Assembly (NCBI GenBank): GCA_024220525.1
Contig: JAMYWO010000013.1
Location: forward strand, 228,904 to 251,277
DNA length: 22,374 bases
Source: Cochliopodium minus
Taxonomy: Eukaryota; Discosea; Himatismenida; Cochliopodiidae
Direction of reading: 5' to 3'
Shown here one piece after another: positions 9,301 to 19,058 of this stretch. Both the position numbers and the translations under genes were made by a program. Each line of letters begins with the position of its first letter. Position 1 is the first letter of the stretch. The notes under the pieces are model-generated. The model searched no databases and had not been told where the DNA came from. It saw only the letters and a list, made by a program, of their open reading frames with translations.

Positions 9301-10043
9301 GAAAAATTTCATACAACAAAATTGTTTCCCTTCAGACCAACTTTAAGCCATTCATCAAATCCATCCGTTTGTACGAGAAAAAGAAAGATATCCTTCGAGA
9401 CGATGAACATTCTGTCGACATTTCCGATTTCACACATTTGGATGAGCCAATCATTGATCACACCCCTTTTGTATCTGAAGTCACTTTGCCTTTCAGGTTG
9501 TATATCACAAGATATTTCTTGAAAAACTATTTCAATCACTATGATCCCAACAAAAGTGTTTTCTACATCAAAGTGGAGATCGATGAAAATGAAGAATCCT
9601 TCCAAGTTCATTCTTCTCCTCAACAACACAACTCCTTCAAACAAAACGACATTAATGTTCAAATCAGATTGCAGATCCATTCCTTGCAGCAAAAACAACA
9701 AAAGAACCCTTCCTCTTCTTCCCATTTCCAGCCTACTTATACTCATAAAAACTTGATCGTCTTTAGTCCTTCCTTTTATTTCATAGATTCATCTTCCAGT
9801 GATAATAATTTCAAAGAGGAACCCATCCATTCTTTTCGCAAAAGAGATGATGACAGTATCAACACCATTCGTGCTTTTGGCAGATATTATCCTGCTAATG
9901 ACAACGATGATTTCTTCAATACTCAAAGTAAACCACAGAAATCTTCCTTTTTCCAATCACATATCCAATTCATTGTCTATTCCATCGCTATTCTCTTTAT
10001 TATTTTGATCATTTCACTTTTTATCAAAATTGCTTTTTTTTAA
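6396..10043 (+). CDS. Secreted/membrane-anchored GLUG-repeat surface protein
   Basis: Exons: 6396-6667, 6731-6828, 6882-7013, 7189-7419, 7477-7562, 7668-7836, 7904-8254, 8338-10043, all in phase, giving 1014 residues. Residues 1-20 are a signal peptide (KRNKFVLIFLSLLILFVYG). Residues about 85-330 are at least eight rungs of GLUG type (VGIFS, VGILSG, VGIFGS, IVGS, VGAIAG, VGGISG, AGGIFGYL, AGGFIGRF), which in this family stack into a right-handed beta-helix as in bacterial M26-type and adhesin-like proteins. A Cys-rich EGF-like stretch follows (FCTFEDQSCG, RCLCADF, FCSQNC). The large last exon encodes an ectodomain with N-glycosylation sequons and a Ser/Gln-rich stalk, then a hydrophobic segment (residues 989-1014) with almost no cytosolic tail, either a TM anchor or a GPI-type signal. 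A role in surface contact or adhesion is inferred. Confidence 0.82.
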
Positions 10044-10262
10044 AAAATTAAATTTTCCTTATATATTAACATCGAACTATTTTATCTCCAAAGTGAATTT
10101 ATAGTTGTATATCGAGCAGATAAAATTTAAAGATTTTTTGATTTCATCGTTGTGAATAAAAAATAAATAATCAATATACAATGAAATGGGTGGTTTTTAT
10201 AAGTTCTTTTTTATTATATAATATCAAATAGAATAATGCTTTTTTTTGGTCATTATTCATCT
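10044..10262. other. Convergent intergenic region
   Basis: These 219 bp lie between the stop of the GLUG gene (plus) and the stop of the small membrane-protein gene (minus), so this holds both 3' ends. AATAAA-like signals occur on both strands. No gene is seen. Confidence 0.6.
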
Positions 10263-10664
10263 TTATTCTTGTGTTTGATTCGCTTTTTTCTTTTCCATTT
10301 CTATTCTTAAATCATAAATTTGTTTTCTTCTTTCGAGTCTTTTAATATTTTCTTGATATACTTGTATTTGTTGTTCATAATTTTCTCCTATTTTATATCC
10401 CATATAAATTCCCATTCCACCAAACATAGGAATCAACCATGGTCCTTATATAAATAAATCATTGTCAAAAAAGAAAGAAATAATGAAAAATAAAAAAAAT
10501 TTTATATACACTGATCAAAATAATATATATATTTTTTTATTATTACTTCTAAATGTTGGTAAATATCTTATTTTATTTGCCAATGGAGGAATAGTAGATC
10601 CTATAAATCCAAGGGTAGCCATATTACGAAAATATGTTTTTTCTCTTTTCTCAATTTTGCTCAT
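10263..10664 (-). CDS. Small single-pass membrane protein with C-terminal coiled coil (99 aa)
   Basis: Two exons on the minus strand, 10664-10547 and 10444-10263, are joined by a 102-nt GT-AG intron and spliced in phase to 99 residues. No single open frame covers it. The N-terminus is basic with a weakly hydrophobic stretch (MATLGFIGSTIPPLANKI). Exon 2 begins with a second hydrophobic segment (WLIPMFGGMGIYMGYKIG) and continues as a highly charged helix of coiled-coil type (YEQQIQVYQENIKRLERRK) to the stop. The size and shape recall small organelle inner-membrane proteins, but I recognise no family. The product is divergent from the RCC1-like gene, 257 bp away. Confidence 0.72.
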
Positions 10665-10921
10665 TTTTTTTTTTAATATATTATCATTCTCTTAAAAAAA
10701 ACTCTTTTGAATAGCCAAACTGCGCATTTATCCTATCTATTTTGCTTTAAAATTTCTTCAAATTTTTATTTATTTGATATATCCCTTTTAAAAAAAAATT
10801 TTCATAATTTTGATGAATTTTTGGTTATTTGAAAAGAAAATGCCACAATCCCTTTCTTTCAGATTGTTTTTTACTTTATCTAATTGCATTTGTAAAAAAA
10901 AAAATTTGAATAAGAGAAAAA
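10665..10921. promoter_or_regulatory. Divergent promoter region
   Basis: This 257-bp AT-rich region lies between two divergently transcribed genes. No specific motif is identified. Confidence 0.45.
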
Positions 10922-12984
10922 ATGAACTGTGGAATATCTTCTTCAAAGAGTGCTGCTTTTGGATTGGACGAGAAAACAAATAAATTGTATTTGATTGGAA
11001 AATTTGATGATTATAATTTAATTTATAAAGAAAATGCATCAAAACATTTTTGCGAGATTCCTTTGAATATAAGGGGGTATAGCAAAATAACAAGATATAT
11101 TTAATAATACTCAAATAAAACTCATATTTCATTTTAAAGAAAAATATTATTCGGTAAATAAAAACAAATATTCAATATGAATCTATTATCAATATCAAAA
11201 TGAATTCAAAAGGTGATCTTGGTAGGTTGAATAAAAGTAAATTAAATAAATATAACAAAAATATAACAAAATATAAATAAATTCATAGAATATAACACTA
11301 TATCCTTTAATAAATTCATTTCAAGGATCAAGATTTGGAGCTATCTATACAAACATGAACGAGTTAGTTCTGCTGATAAACGATGAGATAAAGATATTGA
11401 CTCCCAATTTCAGAATCATCTCAATAGGATTTTCGAGGTGAAGAATAAGAATTTTTTAAAAATTTTTAAAATTTGAAATTTTTTTTAGCTCTAGTTTTAT
11501 TGCATTGACAGATAAAGGAGAAATCTACATCTACAGAGTAACTTATTTATTTATTGAAATTTAATGAATTACATTTTTTTTTTAAAAGGACTATGATTTA
11601 ATTAATGTGACAAAAGAAAAAGTTAAATTGATTGCATGTACATACGTAAAAAAAAGTTTTTTTAAAAAGGTTTTTGTTTAAAAATACGTCTTTAGGGAAT
11701 TTACTATTACGTCACAGTTGACAATAAAGTTTTTTGTTTTGATGGTAAAACCCCTCATAAAGACGAATCTTTTGACTGTAAAGAAGAGATTGTTCAAATT
11801 AGTTGTGGTAGAGGGCACGTTGTTCTTTTAACTGACAAGGGGAACGTTTGGCTTAAAGGGTTTCTTTTAAATAAATATTTTTAATTTTTTATTTAAACTT
11901 ACTTTTATTTTAAGGGATAATGATATGGGTAAAAACAATTTTTTTTTTCATTTTTTTATTTATTTTTTTTGTAATTTTTTTTTTTTCACAAGGCCAAATT
12001 GAATTAAGGTTTAATGTAGCCAAGAAATTTTTTGAAATTAATTCTCTTTCAAAAAATTAGTTTCACATCCAAAAATGTAAGGTAAATTTTTTTTTAAAAA
12101 AAAAAGTTTTGTTAAATTTTCATTGAATTGCAGTGATTGGAAAAAATTGGATTTGAAGTGGGACAAAAAGGTAGTGGGTGTATGTTGTTACTCTAAAGTA
12201 AAAAAATTTTAATTTTAATCTAAATTACTTTTAAAAAATTTCTTGATTCATTTTTAAAGAGTACAAAGTTATTGACAAGTGATGGGCTCTTATATGGTAT
12301 GGAAATTTATTCAAGAAATAAATTTTAATTTTTTTTTTTTGTCAAATTAAAGGGTTTGGGAGAGTAAATTTTTTAAAAATTTTTTTAAGATTTTTTTTTA
12401 AAATGCATTTAACTTTTTAAACAAGAATTCCAATGGAGAACTGGGTATTTTATTAAAACATTCTCGATGTATTTTTTTTAATTGGGCTATTTCTTTTTAG
12501 GAGTTGGGAATAAGAATGAAGCTAGAGAATTAAGGAAGACTTTGATAGATAATATAATAAATTTAAATTGCTTATACTCAAATGCAGTAGCTCAAAATTC
12601 AAAAAATGAAATATTGTAAAAAAAAAAAAAAATTATATTCAACAAAAGTTTATTTTAGTTTTAATTTATTTAATCTTGATTTTTATTTTTATTTTATTCA
12701 ATTAAATTTTTTATTTTTGAAATTAACTTAGTTATTGGGGTGAATTCGTTTCAGCACAACCAATCAAATTAAATTTACCACCTAGTGTAAGAGTTTTGTA
12801 CCACAGAGATGACAATCATTGGTCCATTGAGAGACATGATCGTTATCCTTTAGCTTTCAAGGCCAATGTTTTCTCTTTTGTCCTTTGTTTGCTTTCCAAT
12901 CGAAATTCCAAAATTCTTCCAAGGATTCCTAAACCTCTTTTGCATATGATCATTTCTTTTTATTCCAAATTGAAATTCTACTAA
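10922..12984 (+). CDS. RCC1-like beta-propeller protein in about 16 exons, many micro-exons
   Basis: Proposed exons: 10922-11076, 11140-11153, 11213-11221 (optional), 11326-11437, 11489-11537, 11589-11645, 11696-11859, 11915-11928, 11993-12008, 12061-12081, 12134-12197, 12260-12296, 12353-12363, 12426-12444, 12501-12615, 12732-12984. All introns are GT-AG and all phases agree; the total is 1110 nt, 369 residues (366 without the 9-nt exon). Spliced RCC1-type blades appear: FGDLGSRFGAIYTNMNELV, IISIGFSSSFIALTDKGEIY, IVQISCGRGHVVLLTDKG, then GDNDMGQIEL assembled from two micro-exons, TSDGLLYGFGRNSNGELG from three exons, and NAVAQNSKNEIFYWGEF. The C-terminal 60 residues (LAFKANVFSFVLCLL...) resemble a short helical tail. 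RCC1 propellers include Ran-GEFs and many scaffolds; catalytic identity cannot be assigned. The 11077-11325 region is the least certain. Confidence 0.75.
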
Positions 12985-13475
12985 CCAATTTTTTTAAAAA
13001 TTAAATATTATTTTTTTTTTCTCTGAAACTTTGTAATCATATCATTTCTCTATTTTCAGATTATAAGGAATCATATTTGTTTCTCTTTCCATTAGAAATT
13101 AGTATTACTTGGATTTGTCTATATTATACTCTTTTGGAATATAATATTTATAAAAAATATAAAAAAAAAAATCTCTTCTTTAAATTCTAACAAAAAGTAT
13201 TCTATAAGGTATGAATAATTTTCCCATTTTAAAAAATCTATAGCCAATTAGACATGTATGTGGAGGATATTTAATATTGCTGAACAAAATTTAAAAAGGA
13301 TGAACAACAAAAAAATTATAATTTTAGATCCCCTCAATTAAATTAGAACACCCATTCCTTTTTTTTTCGTTGCAACAAATATTTTATGAATTATTCCTAT
13401 CTTCTTAAATTGGCCAAATTATAAAACCCATTCATTTCAAATAAATCAAACCAAAATTATTTCATTAGAAGAAAG
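12985..13475. other. Intergenic region without recognisable gene
   Basis: About 490 bp of AT-rich sequence after the RCC1-like stop. I find no coding pattern on either strand, no RNA gene and no repeat. The right end must contain the promoter and 5' leader of the next gene. Confidence 0.6.
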
Positions 13476-13546
13476 GTAAGAAAAGAAAATTTATGAACTC
13501 TAATTTATTTTTTATCCTAAATATTAAATTATTTATTTTAAAATAG
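13476..13546 (+). other. Probable 5'UTR intron
   Basis: A strong donor (GAAAG|GTAAGA) and an acceptor (AAAATAG) bracket 71 nt, and the acceptor lies two bases before the ATG at 13549. No upstream ATG joins in frame, so the intron would lie wholly in the leader. Confidence 0.5.
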
Positions 13547-13548
13547 AA

Positions 13549-13869
13549 ATGATAAAGACAATGAATAATAATCAAACAAGCATTGAAATGAAAGATATCT
13601 CAAATTTTGAATTCAAAGTTCCATATCCTGTGAATAAGAAGAAATCTGGGCTTTTATTATCCTCATGCAATAAAAGAAGGAGGATGGAATCTACATCAAG
13701 ACGTGTAAACAGGCCAAACAAAACAGTGAAGAGAGAGAAGGAAAATATCTCAACAGAATCAAAAGAAGATCTCTGTGATATCAATTCTCTTAAATATTTC
13801 AAGGTGGATCACGATTTGCAAATGAAAATGGATCTTATCTTTGAATCATTGGGATTAACAGACAATTAA
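13549..13869 (+). CDS. Small basic protein with NLS-like stretch and KEN motif (106 aa)
   Basis: This is a single uninterrupted frame from an ATG to TAA. I recognise no family. It has an N-terminal Asn/Met-rich stretch, then FEFKVPYPV, a strongly basic central block (KRRRMESTSRRVNRPNKTVK, nuclear-localisation-like), then KREKENIS, a KEN box of the type read by the anaphase-promoting complex. The acidic C-terminal part ends in MDLIFESLGLTDN. Together these would fit a nuclear protein with cell-cycle-regulated stability, which is inference from short motifs. The codon pattern is coherent throughout, and a leader intron supports a real gene. Confidence 0.62.
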   Translation: MIKTMNNNQTSIEMKDISNFEFKVPYPVNKKKSGLLLSSCNKRRRMESTSRRVNRPNKTVKREKENISTESKEDLCDINSLKYFKVDHDLQMKMDLIFESLGLTDN

Positions 13870-14147
13870 TCCAACATACAAAAAAACCCAACAATTTCCT
13901 TATCTTCATAAATGGAAGATGAGAGAAAATAATCACTCATTTGTTTACTTTTAACAATTACAAAAGAGTGGAATGTATTTTAACCAAAAAAAAAAAAATA
14001 TTTTATAAAAGTGTATTATTAAAAATTTTTCAAATCAATCCCATTTTTATTTCCCATATTCCTTTCAAAATTCATTCCCATTATACCTTCAAAGAGAAAG
14101 CCAATTTTTTGATATTCTCTAAAGGAAGAAATATAAAAAAATTGAGA
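13870..14147. other. Intergenic region upstream of NLR-like gene
   Basis: These 278 AT-rich bp contain a short imperfect inverted repeat around 13900-13922 (ATCTTC...GAAGAT), possibly a 3'-end hairpin of the preceding gene. A plus-strand frame runs through this stretch into the next gene's first exon. Its upstream part is low-complexity, so I start the gene at 14148. Confidence 0.5.
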
Positions 14148-17100
14148 ATGATAAATTCCCAAATTGATGTTGATGAATTTATTGATTTATTGATTCAAAC
14201 AAAGCTTATTTTATGGTTCTCAAATATTGCTGATAAATCAAATTTTTCTTTTTATGAGGAATCAAAATTTAAGGAATTTGGAATCAGTGAAGAAAATATA
14301 TACACAATCTCAAATAAATGGGATATTATAAAGGTAATAAAAAATTGAGAAATATATCAAAATAAAAATATAATAATTTCTTTCAAAGAACAATTATGAA
14401 ATAATGGAAAAATTTGAAGATAAATTGAAAGAGAACACGAAAAATAATACTGATGATCACAATCAATTAACCAATAAAGATGATGAAACATCATTTCATA
14501 ATCAAAATGATATAATTGACTTTTATAGAAAAGATATTGATGAAAAAAAAACATTAGTTTATGAAAATGAATCTTCAAAAAATTGTATATCTGTTGGGAA
14601 TGATTTCAATCAAACTGATAAGGTAAAAAAAACTCATTATCTTTTTTTAATTTTTTAAATGTTTTTTAAAAGAGAGAAAAAATAGAAGGAGGTTTTCAAA
14701 TTTATGAGAAAGTTGATGTTTTCATTTTTGGAAACAACAAGTATGAAGTTCAAGGGATCCCTGAACTGAAAGGATCAATAAATGACTGTGAAGGAATTAG
14801 AAAACTTTTCAAAGAAAAGAAATACAATGTAAAAGAAACACAAACTGATTTCAAAAAAATGGAAATGGAAGAAGTGTTGAAAAAATACGAGCAAAAAGAA
14901 GAAATGAAAGATTTTGAAACAAGTTTGTTGGTTTTTTATTTTTCGGGTCATGGATTTAAAGTTAATGAGGAAAATAAATTTTATGTTTGTTGTGTTGATT
15001 TCGATCCGAAAAACATTGATAAAGGAGGAATCGAATTTTCTGAATTGAGAGAAATGATATTGAGAATGAAATACAAACACAATTTAATTATTTTGGACTG
15101 TTGTTATTCGGGGAGTGCTTTGGGAGAAATCCCAGAAATGCACGAAAATAAAGATCTCATTGAAAATTCGTTTCACAAGGGAATTTGGTGTATCACTTCT
15201 TGTGGTAAAAATTTTGAATCCAAAGAAATAAATAAAAACAGAGAATGGAGAAGTTGTTTTTCTAGATATTTTGAAAAAGTTATGAGGGAGGATTCTGAAT
15301 ACAATCTTTTGAGTCCAAAACAAATTGTTGAAAAAATAAGGGATTTGATGAAAAATGATAATAAACATAACCTCCTTTTGGATTTTCCTAGATATGGAAG
15401 TTTGGTGAAAGATGATTTTTATCTTATTGGAATTCCTCTTCTTTCAAAAATAAATGATTATTTTCTTTATGGTAAAACCTTAATAGAAATTGAAAATTCG
15501 AAAAATTCGTTTAATATTCGCAATGAAGAAATTCAACAATTGAAGAAAAAAAAAGATGGGGAATCGAATTTGATTAGTGAATTGAAAAATAAATTGATAA
15601 CGTATTATGAAAAAAATTTTTTAATAACTTCTGAATATAGTGAAAAAAGGAGTATAGTGGACATCTTTCCCCTTGAAATTAAGGACTCGAACGAAAAAAA
15701 AGATGAAAAACAATCAAGAAATGTGAAAGATCAGTTTGAGAAACAAATGAGAATAATGGAAAAAATAGAATTGAAAAATATTTTTAAAAAAATTGAAAAA
15801 AAAGAAAAGAGGATTTTGATTGAAGGAAAAGCGGGAATAGGTAAATCTACACTTTCTAAATTTATTTGTAGACAGCTTACCAATAATCGTCTATGGAAAG
15901 AAGAAGGTTTTGTGTTTGTTTTTTATGTTGATTTGAAAAATTTTGATGATGGAAATATTTTTAACTACATAAATAAAACTTACTTTGAAAAAACTATTTA
16001 TTCCGAAATCGAAATTATTAAAAATTTGGTTGATATGAATCAAAAAAATCAAATTTTGTTTGTTTTAGATGGATTGGATGAAATTGAAATTTCATCAAAT
16101 GAAAACGAAAAAATATCGAAAATAAAAAATTCTTTGAATGATTTGCTTGTTTTTAAAAATGTAATCATCACAACTAGACCAGAAATAAATTCTCAAATAA
16201 AGGGAGTTTCTTTAAAATTGACAATTATTGGCTTTGAAGATGTTGCTATTCAAAGTTTTATTAAAAATTATTTTAAAGGTGAAAATGAAAAGGAAAAATT
16301 GAAAAATATACAGATTTTTTTAAACAATGAATCAATAAAGTCATTGTGTCATATTCCTTTACTCCTAGATATGATTTGTTTCATTTTTGATGATGAAAAA
16401 AATGAAAGTATTCAAAACATGAAAGAAAGTAAAATTATGAAAATGGGTGATATTTATGAAAATATGATCAGATTGTTACTTAAAAGAAGTATCAAACAAG
16501 AATATTTGACAAATATATCATTAAGTATTATTGAAAAAGTTTCTTTTGAATGTTTCAAAAATAAAAAATTTAATTTTCATGAAAATGACATTGAAAAAGA
16601 AGTAGAACGTTCAATCAAAAATTTTAACAAAGGGAGTAAAAAGAAAACTGAAGAAAAAAAATTAATAATGGAATCGATAAAAAAATGTGGAATTTTCAAA
16701 AAATTTGGAAAAAATCTTGAAATGTTTGTATTTGAATTTTCGCATTTTTCTTTCCAAGAATATTTTTGTTCTCTTTTCATTTTCAAAAAATTAATGGAGG
16801 AAAACGAAAAGAACATTAATATTAATAAAAGTGAAATGTGCGGATGGATAAAAATGTCTAAATTAAATCAATGGTTTGGATCAACTTTGGTGATCCCTTT
16901 TTTGTCTTATCTTTATGGAAAAGAGAGTTGGGATAAATATTATGATTTTTTCAATGTTGCATTCGATGGAATATTTGGGAATACCCACTATGTAAATTAT
17001 TATTCTGGTATTTTCGAAAAACAAATTCTATTGTGCATAGAAGAGTTTTTCAATAAAAATACAAAGAAAGTTGTTTCCAAAATCATCAATGAAAAAATAA

Positions 17101-18845
17101 ATAACAAATATCCACCTTTTGATGGCTGTGATTTTGTAAAAATTTTTTCAATTTCAAACAGTTTAGAATTGATCAAACATATTATTTTGACAATTGAAAA
17201 TGATAAATTTGAATTATTCAATTTTTTGGTTTTTCTTTTTTTCAAAAATAAAAATGTTGAAATAGTGAAATATTTGGTTGATATTAAAAGTGTGTTAAAT
17301 TTACAAGACAACAGAAGATGTACACTTTTTCATTTGGCTTGTAAAAATGATATTCAAATAATTAAATATTTTGTAAAAGCAAAGATGGATTTAAAATTAA
17401 AAGATGATGATGGAAGAACACCACTTCTTTTTGCTTGTAAAAATAATGGAAATATTGAAATAATAAAATATTTGATTGAAAATAAAAGTGATTTAAAATT
17501 AAAAGACAAAAATGAAAGGACACTTTTTCATTTTGCTTGTAAAAATAATGGAAATATTGAAGTAATAAAATATTTGATTGAAAATAATGGAGATTTAAAT
17601 TCGAAAGACAACAATGATAATACTCCATTCCATATGGCTTGTGAAAATAATGGAAATATTGAAATAATAAAATATTTGATTGAAAAAAAAGGGAATTTAA
17701 AATTAAAAGATAAAAATGAAAGAACTCCTTTCCATATGGCTTGTGAAAATAATGGAAATATTGAAATAATAAAATATTTGATTAAAAATAAAGGAGATTT
17801 AAAATTAAAAGATAAAAATGAAAGAACACCTCTTCATTTTGCTTGTGAGGATGGAAATGTTGAAATAATAAAATATTTGATTAAAAATAAAGGAGATTTA
17901 AAATTAAAAGATAAAAATGGAGAAACTCCCCTTGATTTGGCACGCAAAAATAATGGAAATAAAGAAAATAAAAGTGACAGAAATACTCACCTTCATTTTG
18001 CTTGTAAAAATGGAAATATTGAAATAATAAAATATTTGATTGAGATTAAAAGTGATTTGAATTCAACAGATAATGATGGAAATACTCCATTCCATGTGGC
18101 TTGTGAAAATAATGGAAATATTGAAATAATAAAATATTTGTTTGAAAATAAAGGAGATTTAAAATTAAAAGATAAAAATGAAAGAACACCTCTTCATTTT
18201 GCTTGTAAAAATTATAGAAATTTTGAAATAATAAATTTTTTGATTAAAAATAAAGGAGATTTAAATTCGAAAGACAACAATGGAAATAATCCGTTCCATA
18301 TGATTTGTGAAATTTATGGAAATATTGAAACAATAAAATATTTGATTGAAAATAAAGGAGATTTAAAATTAAAAGATAAAAATGGGAGAACAGCTTTTCA
18401 TTTTGCTTGTAAAAATGGAAATATTGAAACATTAAAATATTTTATTGAAAATAAAAGTGATCCAAACATTAAGAACAACAATGATAATACTCCATTCCAT
18501 GTGGCTTGTGAAAATAATAGAAATTTTGGAACAATAAAATATTTGGTTGAAAATAAGGGAGATTTAAAATTAAAAGATAAAAATGGAAGGACACCTTTTC
18601 ATTTTGCTTGTAAAAATAGAAATATTGAAGTAATAAAATATTTGTTTGAAAATAAAGGAGATTTAAATTCGAAAGACAACAATGATAATACTCCATTCCA
18701 TGTAGCTTGTGAATATAATGGAAATATTGAAATAATAAAATATTTGGTTGAAAATAAAAGTGATTTAAATATAAAAAATCATAATGGAGAAACTCCCATT
18801 GATTTGGCACGTAAAAATAATGTAAACATACAAATAGTGATTTGA
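14148..18845 (+). CDS. NLR-like protein: caspase-like protease, NACHT NTPase, ankyrin repeats
   Basis: Exons 14148-14333, 14389-14622, 14673-18845 (all phase 0) give 1530 residues. Residues 1-62 are a short helical N-terminus, faintly SAM-like; 63-140 are a polar linker. Residues about 150-345 are a C14 caspase/metacaspase-type domain: IFGNNKYEVQGIPELKGSIND, catalytic His in FSGHG (H233), catalytic Cys in DCCYSG (C284). The NACHT module follows: P-loop GKAGIGKST (525-533), Walker B VLDGLDE (about 604-610), sensor-type ITTRPE, CHIPLLL, and the winged-helix signature HFSFQEYF (from 831). Residues about 997-1530 are about 15 ankyrin repeats. The architecture is that of NLR-type signal-sensing ATPases: the repeats detect, NACHT oligomerises, the protease executes. 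Fungal and bacterial proteins pair the same modules; a defence or cell-death role here is inferred. Codon use is extremely A/T-ending. Confidence 0.9.
17240..18830 (+). repeat. Ankyrin repeat array of about 99-nt units with dimeric higher-order period
   Basis: About 15 units of 33 residues are very similar at DNA level (ATTGAAATAATAAAATATTT recurs). Units alternate between a KLKDKN(E/G)RTP.HFACKN type and a NSKDNN(D/G)NTPFHVACEN type, most clearly in the second half, so the real duplicated element there is a pair (about 200 nt). The terminal cap signature GETPxDLARKNN occurs at the C-terminus and also internally, at about 17920-17950. There it is followed by a shortened unit. Confidence 0.9.
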
Positions 18846-19058
18846 TTTGAATTTAAAGTTAATTAGAAAAAAAATTTCATTGGAAATTTGGAAAGATAAT
18901 TAAAAAATTTTTCTCACAAAGTTATTCTATTTTAATAATTTTAATTTAAATTATTTTTTATGTTTGAGAAACAAATTTTTTTTTAAAATTCTCCTTCAAG
19001 TGTAAAAATGGACAAAGGAGCCATTTGGAAGTTTCCTTTATTTNTTATTTTTATGTAG
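18846..19058. other. Intergenic region / missing 5' end of next gene, contains an N
   Basis: This AT-rich stretch contains an undetermined base at 19044. At 19009 an ATG opens a short reading (MDKGAIWKFPLF) into the N. It may be the true first exon of the next gene, but the visible splice options do not restore the phase, so sequence is probably missing. Confidence 0.5.

Noticed and set aside
9298-10008. Alternative frames inside the GLUG gene's last exon, both strands
   Set aside because: They overlap the 568-codon exon that completes a coherent eight-exon model; no splice logic or domains of their own.
11200-11221. Separate gene start (ATG at 11200) for the RCC1-like protein
   Set aside because: It is possible, but the exon at 10922-11076 has the same blade style and joins in phase through 11140-11153; kept only as an alternative.
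17362-18810. Several minus-strand open frames with a periodic Tyr/His/Phe-rich sequence
   Set aside because: They are the antisense of the ankyrin array; the periodicity is that of the repeats, and no gene signals are present.
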